From positions 125,834,526 through 125,898,525 of the forward strand of contig NC_035435.2 in NCBI RefSeq assembly GCF_002127325.2: 64,000 nt of DNA, read 5' to 3'. The DNA comes from Helianthus annuus (lineage: Eukaryota; Streptophyta; Magnoliopsida; Asterales; Asteraceae). The position numbers were made by a program, and so were the translations under genes. Below the pieces are notes generated by a model, which saw nothing but the letters and a program-made list of their open reading frames with translations, made no database searches and was not told the origin of the DNA. This document shows, piece after piece, positions 57,814 to 64,000 of this stretch; the stretch's first letter is position 1; the number at the start of each line of letters is the position of its first letter.

Positions 57814-60800
57814 TGTCACACTCTCAAATTTCCACATGCAGAATACCACCACGAGGCGTGTGACTGCCTAGGATCAAGCCACCAATCACATTGAACATTT
57901 AATATAAGTAACATAAAAACCATCACCAATGCGATTAGTGACATAACGTTTAAGTCTAAAACATAATAAGTTTTAAATAAGTTCCAAAACATAGCAAGTT
58001 CAACAAAATAAAGTTTGAGCGTTTAGCGGAAGCGATAAGTTCATAAGTAGCTAAAAACATAAGTTCAAAACTAGAAATCCGATAACGGATTCTAGACGAC
58101 CACCACATCGCTCCAAGTAAACTCCAGCACAACATCTACGGACCTGCAAGCATGCAGTAGCGTATCAACAAAACGTTGGCGAGTTCACGGTTTTTCGAAA
58201 ACGTTTTTCTTGTTTTTCCCAAAAACATTTATTTTACAAGTTACTATGTTATCCAGAGTATGTAGTGGGAATTTCATCCCATAATGAATTACTAAACTGT
58301 GTAGATACCGAAACCTTGATGTAATTGTTGTTTGCCCCAGATAAATGTTCTACCATCATTGACCTGTGATTCCAAATAATAGTTCACTACCAGCTCCCAA
58401 CACGGTGTGAGGTTTGTTAAACCTAATAGCGCTATCAACTAATATCCCGTTCGCTCCCCGCGATTAATCGGTATATATGTAAAGGGACTTTCGTGGTAGA
58501 GTTTTCGTTTAGTATGAAGTTCCCAATCTCGGGAATACACGTTTTGATTTATAAGTTCCATTAATTTCCCATACCGTTACCTTGGTATATTTATGAAGTT
58601 CCCAAACCACCTGGATTGCATGCTTTTAGTAAAAGTTGTGAACTCATCTTAGATTGCTCGGTAGATAAATATGTTTATCCTAAACTTGGTCAAACGCATC
58701 CTATAACGGTTACCAATTGTTATGACCATATACAAGTAGTTCACGTATAACACATAGTTCATAGACGTATCAAGAAATCACGTATTTCACATATTTTCAC
58801 ACGTGGCGTTCAAGTAATACTTATCACATATGTTTTATACGAACACCGTATGTTGAAGCGGTAGCAGTCGTACATAATTAAGACAAGCAGTGTGATTTGG
58901 TTCATATACGTGGACTTCCTACTATTGATGTGCCCCGCTGAACTTGTGCGATCCAACAAAGATGGGCCCAAAACAAGAAAGTGGTTTGTATGTTTTAAAT
59001 AAAGGAAATCAGTGCATATTTCAAATGACTCAGTGTGCGATTGGAAACTGGCAACGAGCGAAGCCCCATTTTTGTAGCCCATTAACGAGGAGGCCCAAGG
59101 AAACAAAAGGAGTTTGATCTTTGCAAAAGAAAGTGTGTGATCGGTTATCCAGTGAGTGACCACGAAAGACAAAAATGCATGCAATATTTTAGTGGGGCCC
59201 AACATTTATTGTATGTACGGTTAGTCGGTCATGAGCACACGACAACTGTCCATTCATCATAATTTTGAATCATGCATTACCATTTCCTAGGATTTTTCAG
59301 GTGGGTTGTACCTTAAGTTTGAGAGGTTGTACATTCCATAACAATTTCACATTTCACATATAAAGATCAAACAGATAAGACAAAAAAAGAAAACCATATA
59401 ATGTTCAATCAATCACATGGTCCATCATCTTCTCTCTCCCATACCCATACATCGTAAATTTGTGCCTTGTGCACCTATGGTTGTACACTCAATACAAGAT
59501 CATATATTCAAAAAAAAGGAACCCATATTCTATGTTATGAGTTCCTATTCATGTATTCAAATATGCCATAAATAAACTCATCATTTCCATTTGTTCATCA
59601 CATAGTTCAATCAGACGATCATCATCCTCTACAACATCATAATCATCATCTCAATTTTTAAACTTTCCAACATGCTTAACCAGGTTGTACCCTGGGCATG
59701 AACAGTTGTACATTTATAGAAGAAAAACCCAATTCATCAAATTACCTACAGTTTCATGTTTCTAATTCCATTGGATGATCATAATAAAGAATCGACAATT
59801 TCGCACATTCAAACATCACCCTTATTTTTCTTAATATCATGGAGATAATCATTCTTAGTTCACGAGTCATTATTGTTATTATTGTCATCAACAAGTTAAC
59901 AGGCTTGAACACCCTACTATAAAGCATAATATGCATATCAATTAGAGCTCACAACCTCCACATCATCTATATTAACACACACAACTCCAAAGTTATCATG
60001 AATCATCGATGTGTTTCTAGCAATTATCAAGCATGACCAGGTTGTACTTTACGCATGAGTAGTTGTACGTTCAGATTTATCATCAAGAAACACACTTTAT
60101 TATCAGATTTGGAAGTTCATGCAAACATTACTTTGGTCATGCTTTCTATATGTTTCTTGTTCATATCAGTAGTTCACGTAAAGCAAGAATCATTATGAGC
60201 AAAACAAGCATATGACTTTATTTTTGTTTTATACTACCCTACGTGACATCAAGATTCGCACAACAATAGACACATTTTTAAGAACACATCAAACAACGTA
60301 TTCAGAATCAAACCACATTACGAACGCATTGTTCAAATATTCAAGCACATAATCTACACTAACCTGAGAGTGTTTAGAACGGATATGTGTGCGAGAGGAT
60401 GGTCACCTAGTGGTAGACTTCACGAGATGATTCGGAGTAACCTGAGTGTTGCCGTTGGGAAGCCGGAACGGAAGGGAATGGTCGGAGATTGTTCAACAGA
60501 GCTGGGTTTGCCGATATGGGGGGGGGTGTTTGCAGATTTACTCTTGGAGAAGAAGGAAATTTAGGAGAGAGAGTGTGAGGTGTGCCTAGGGATTGCTCGA
60601 GTAATGATTTGATTTGGAAAGTTTCCTAAGTTGTCGGCTGCTATCATGCTTAAATACCCAGGGGTTTGATCATATTAGGTTTATGCAAGGGACATTTAGG
60701 CTTGAGTTGATCCGGTCATAAGGGTATGAGACCCTCAAAAGTGTGTAGCCCAAAGTAGAGAGTAGGGGGGTGATCATATTATTACTTTTGTTTACCACAA

Positions 60801-61036
60801 TTAATAAAAAAAAGACCATATTAATCATTATGACACACACATAACTTTATGACATCCCATATATTTCTTGTCGTTAATTAATTTCACATTAATGGTAACG
60901 GTAGCGTACAATATAGTTGTGCGGGGGAAAACCCAAAGGGTCACATTATCCCCAAGTTTTAAAAACTTTCGTCCCGAAAGTTAAAGCGCAGCCACTGACG
61001 AGCTAGTGAGTTACGTGGTTTTCGCGGGATGTCACA
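57814..61036 (-). repeat. Complete 5' LTR of G3
   Basis: It is 3223 bp. On the minus strand it starts TGTGACATCCCGCG and ends GAGTGTGACA. A GTATTTAAG TATA-like motif is at 60657-60649. GGTTGTAC(A/T)TT motifs recur several times between 59300 and 60070. A 131-codon minus-strand open frame at 58810-59205 has no recognisable domain and I do not consider it a gene. Confidence 0.8.
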
Positions 61037-61550
61037 TATAGGTTTGGTACATGTTTATTATACTATACTATCTATGTTATAATCGTATTATATACTACAC
61101 TTTTTTTTTACATTTTTTGTATATATTTAATCATAGTTTTAACAAAGTTTAATAAAAGAATTCTTTTATTTTTTAAACAGAAAACGTTTTTAAAAATTTA
61201 TTATGTCATATAGGTGTGGTACATGTTTAATCATAGTTTTAACAAAGTTTAATAAAAGAATTCTTTTATCTATGTTATAACTGCATTATATACTACACTT
61301 TTTTACACATTTTTGTAAACATTTAATCATAGTTTTAACAAAATTTAATAAAAGAATTCTTTTATTTTTTAAACAAAAAACATTTTTAAAAATTTATCAT
61401 GTCGTATAGGTTTGGTACATGTTTATTATACTATATTATCTATGTTATAACCGTATTATATACTACACTTTTTTTTACATATTTTGTATACATTTAATCA
61501 TAGTTTTAACAAGTTCAATAAAATATTTCTTTTATTTTTAAAACAAATTT
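61037..61550. repeat. AT-rich tandem repeat, about 170-200 bp unit
   Basis: Units begin with TATAGGT(T/G)TGGTACATGTTTA at about 61037, 61208 and 61405. They contain ATTTAATCATAGTTTTAACAAAG and TTTAATAAAAGAATTCTTTTAT, an internal palindrome around GAATTC. Another partial unit occurs at 62165-62310. Low-copy satellite-like DNA or tandem remnants of an unknown element. Confidence 0.65.
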
Positions 61551-61617
61551 TCAGAGACACCTTCTCGATCAACAACGTTAACATACGTTTTCTCTTAAGT
61601 TAATACATTGATTTAAA

Positions 61618-61765
61618 TAGATATATACGCTAAATACGTCAAAATATGCTTAAATACGTTAAAATACGTTAAAAATACGCTAAAATGCGTCAAAACATGC
61701 TCAAATATGTCAAAATACGCTACAATTATCAAAACACGCAAAAATACGTCAAAGTACGCAACTAA
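61618..61765. repeat. Minisatellite, AAAATACGTCA-type 10-12 bp unit
   Basis: About a dozen degenerate repeats of AAAATACG(T/C)(C/T)A, including AAATATGTC and AAACATGCTC variants. Confidence 0.7.
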
Positions 61766-62005
61766 TGATATTCTAAGACGCGTACACATATAACACGACA
61801 TTATACAATACAAGTGGATTTCAAACAAAATTGTACGTAATCATAGAATACGATAATCACACACAACCGAACGTCACCAAAACGACGCATGTTGAAGGTA
61901 TACTTCATAAAATGATAAAATACGTGAATATTCGTCAAAATACGACACGTATACGCGTTGAACCGAGGAAAACACGAAAAAAACAATTTTTGCTATTATG
62001 GCCAA

Positions 62006-62137
62006 TACGATCGTATAGGCCTATACTTTGTTGTATTGCAGACTAATACGCATCGTATAGGCTTATACGATACGTATTACCCCCCGATTTTCTCAAAAAA
62101 ACCAGGGGATCCTTTGAAAATTCAGGGGGGTAATACG
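62006..62137. repeat. Nested palindromes with CGTATAGG cores
   Basis: There are three structures. TACGATCGTA (62006-62015) runs into the perfect palindrome GTATAGGCCTATAC (62013-62026). A 16-bp-arm hairpin lies at 62044-62059/62064-62079 (15 of 16 paired, GGCT loop). A perfect 13-bp inverted repeat CGTATTACCCCCC (62073-62085) pairs with GGGGGGTAATACG (62125-62137), so two structures overlap and compete. Confidence 0.75.
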
Positions 62138-62164
62138 GCTCGTATTGCTTTGGTTTGTTTTTCT

Positions 62165-62432
62165 ACAAATTTTTATATATATTTAATCATAGTTTTAACA
62201 AAGTTTAATAAAAGAATTCTTTTATTTTTTAAACAAAAAACATTTTTAAAAACTTATCATGTCGTATAGGTTTGGTACATGTTTATTATACTATACTATC
62301 TATGTTATGCGGGATCTTTACTACACCTAGTAGATGGTATTCTTAAAAAAAGTTAAAAGAAGTTTTTATTTAAACAAAATAAATAATTTTTTTAGAAAAC
62401 ATTGTAAAAATCATATACAAATGTATAAAAAA

Positions 62433-62436
<4 letters not shown>
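62165..62436. repeat. Further AT-rich repeat unit and A/T-rich sequence
   Basis: A partial copy of the 61037-type unit ends near CTATGTTATG (62310). It is followed by AT-rich sequence with no coding potential. Confidence 0.5.

Positions 62437-62471
<35 letters not shown>
62437..62471 (+). repeat. Poly(A) tract, 35 A
   Basis: An uninterrupted run of 35 A preceded by AAATTGT. It could be a retroposon tail or simple-sequence expansion; no SINE promoter boxes or LINE ORF precede it. Confidence 0.8.
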
Positions 62472-62473
<2 letters not shown>

Positions 62474-63016
62474 TAATCAATACGACCCATATAGGCCTAT
62501 ACCTGAATAGGTCCAGTCAAATAGACAAAATATGACACGTTAGTCTTTATTGGAAAAATAATACTATCCGTATAGACCTATATGACCTGTATTGAAGGTG
62601 TCGATCTAAGGGAGTCAGGTGTGCCAATAATACGACCATAATCTTAACCCTTGATTAGTTAATAGATAGTCAGGATTACTTTCTAGCATTTCTACCCAAA
62701 TAAACTTTCTAGTGTATCCTCATCCTAAATATATAATGTTTTTTTTTTCAAATACACCATGTTCTCCAGGTTGCTTCTGTGCCGTTGAACTAAACTATGA
62801 TAATTGTCACTTTATTCATTTGGAGAATCTATGATATGTACCCAACCCACGGAATTCGAAGGCCCAAAAAGAAAGTCAAAAGGCCTGCTAGATTGATGGA
62901 CTAAATATGTTTTGTTTGCATATTTCATCACATGTCTTATTATTTTTTAATTTTTTCGTTGCTACATGTTCAGCTAGTAGTTCACGTATCAGGGAAGTTG
63001 GTGGTGGTGTGAAACC
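62472..63016. other. Unclassified sequence with CATATAGGCCTATACC motif
   Basis: About 545 bp with another TATAGGCCTATA palindrome near 62490 and a CCGTATAGACCTATATGACC near-palindrome near 62570, linking it to the block at 62006-62137. No gene was seen. Confidence 0.4.
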
Positions 63017-63333
63017 TTAGATCACACAGAGTGGGTGTGGAAGCCCCGCTACGTCGGGCACATCAGCCCGCATATGGCATGTAGGGCGGCTTGGTGTTGG
63101 GAGTGGGAGGAATCTCACCAGAGTAGAGGGGAAAGCTTGATAAGGTGGGGGCTTTTGATTGGTGTGTGTTGTTTGGGTTGGTTTTATTGATTGATGTTTA
63201 ACTTTTTTTTTTTTTGAACGCCACTTTTATGCCCCTCCCACTCCGTGTTTTTTACGACACCCCTTTGCTGACTTGGCTGTCACATGCGCTTAATATCCCC
63301 TCTTCATGCTCTTCCACTCCGTGTAATCTTACC
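63017..63333. mobile_element. Candidate Tourist-like MITE
   Basis: Imperfect terminal inverted repeats (GATCACACAGAGTGG and CCACTCCGTGTAATC) lie just inside TTA on each side (63017-63019 and 63329-63331), the 3-bp duplication typical of PIF/Harbinger elements. About 12 of 15 TIR bases pair. The roughly 315-bp size and lack of ORF fit a MITE. A second internal CCCACTCCGTG near 63238 complicates the boundary, and the TIR does not match a consensus I can name. Confidence 0.35.
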
Positions 63334-64000
63334 CATGTTCTGGGTCATATGGCACATCTTCCGGGGTCCTATCCCTGGCTGTGAATGAACCAACGTTCAA
63401 CAAAACATTCGTGAACCATGTAGTTTAGCTGGATATTTGTTTTTGTCCGTTTATTTATAAAAGAGACGAACACATACAAAATTATTTGTTGATTTTGCCA
63501 AATGAAGGAACCCAAACAAATGTATCAAACTTGGACCTCTTTAGAAATTACGATTGTATTTGCTCACTTTTCTATCTCTATTTCACTCTTTATTGATTAT
63601 TTCCCCTCACAATATATCTCGATCTAAGTTGTCTTCTCCACCGCAAACAGATGATCCGTCAGAGATCCGTTAGTAATATTGATTGGTCGGATATTTATTA
63701 TAGTAATTTTCCTCAAAACAGACAATCTGTCAGAGACCCGTTGGTAGTTTTTGGTAGATCATCAATAGGTATTTAAAAATTGAATTTTTTTTTATGATTT
63801 AAGAAAGGTGTCTACTCATCTGTCGCAAATAATGAAAAGTTTAGGAGAAAATTTTACCCGAAATTATATATGCAAATGTCTTTGAATTACTGAATCTTCC
63901 GTCACAAATTTGTCCTTATCTTACAATTGCTAAAAAGCATGGAATGAAAGCTTATCTGAAATCAAATTTACAAATATATATTGGTTATGAGCGACAACTT
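63334..64000. other. Unclassified right-edge sequence
   Basis: AT-rich sequence without a recognisable gene. A diverged direct repeat (GATCCGTCAGAGATCCGTTAGTA at about 63653 and AATCTGTCAGAGACCCGTTGGTAG at about 63726) suggests an unidentified repeat. This may be the nearest approach to non-element host DNA in the window. Confidence 0.35.

Larger units (their letters stand above)
46877..61036 (-). mobile_element. Gypsy element G3, pol-less
   Basis: This minus-strand element has a complete 5' LTR (57814-61036), tRNA-Met PBS (57798-57810), leader, and a gag in two pieces (57367-56612 and 48686-48151) separated by an Athila-like insertion. About 150 bases of 3' sequence, a PPT and a partial 3' LTR (46877-47996) follow. 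From the end of the Gag zinc-knuckle region to the PPT there is no protease, RT, RNase H or integrase, so G3 is a deletion derivative or a gag-only non-autonomous form. The left half of its 3' LTR is missing because the copia and G1 lie there. Confidence 0.75.

Noticed and set aside
58810..59205. 131-codon minus-strand open frame in the G3 LTR
   Set aside because: It lies inside an LTR, has no recognisable domain, and no copy is available in the partial 3' LTR to test conservation.
62472..64000. Host gene at the right edge
   Set aside because: No open frame above about 60 codons, no convincing exon-like blocks, and short repeats instead.

Overview
The window is plant genomic DNA made almost entirely of nested LTR retrotransposons. 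I could not support any host protein-coding gene, tRNA gene or rRNA gene. Two features mark it as plant. The primer-binding sites are complementary to plant initiator tRNA-Met (TGGTATCAGAGCC) and tRNA-Asp (TGGCGCCGTTGCCGGGGA). The Gag/Pol fragments belong to plant Ty3/gypsy lineages (chromovirus, Tekay/Del-like; Athila-like) and to a plant Ty1/copia lineage with an enlarged coiled-coil Gag (SIRE/Maximus-like). My impression is a large eudicot genome, probably Asteraceae; that is an inference from element style.

Layout, left to right. (1) 83-2197: an isolated LTR-like unit, probably minus strand. (2) 2198-24782: a minus-strand chromovirus ('G2'), with a partial 3' LTR at 2198-4150 and an intact 5' LTR at 21255-24782. 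It is split by a plus-strand chromovirus ('A', 5441-20603) with the order LTR-internal-LTR-truncated internal. A holds the only near-complete gag-pol here (10033-14609), broken by five stops and one frameshift. (3) 24783-40294: the 3' end of a second plus-strand chromovirus ('G1': integrase tail, PPT, LTR). Its LTR is split by an 11-kb Athila-like composite (27678-38729) with order LTR-int-LTR-int-LTR and a perfect CTTAT duplication. (4) 40301-46871: a minus-strand copia element with a 5' LTR and a long broken gag but no recognisable pol and no 3' LTR. (5) 46877-61036: a minus-strand gypsy element ('G3') lacking pol. Its gag is split by an Athila-like gag-protease element (48687-56606) with a perfect CTGAT duplication. 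(6) 61037-64000: AT-rich tandem and palindromic DNA, a long A-tract, a candidate MITE and unclassified sequence.

The boundaries give a relative chronology. G3 is the oldest recognisable layer on the right. The Athila gag-pro element and the copia (or G1) landed in G3. G2 abuts G1 inside the integrase region. The Athila composite landed in the G1 LTR. A and the 83-2197 LTR abut or interrupt G2. Several elements (Athila composite, Athila gag-pro, copia, G3) keep gag or gag-protease but lack reverse transcriptase and integrase, so they would need partners for mobility; element A is the only one in the window with all pol domains, and it is dead.

The most interesting signals are not genes. One is family-specific palindromic motifs upstream of LTR TATA boxes, including a GCGTAAG hairpin at a similar distance in three LTR families. 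Others are short templated patches with microhomology (64 bp at 48724-48787; an inverted 28 bp at 20597-20624), a composite element whose middle LTR differs from its two outer LTRs, a putative 83-nt GT-AG intron in the G3 gag, and a cluster of nested hairpins at 62006-62137. All homology statements were made by eye.
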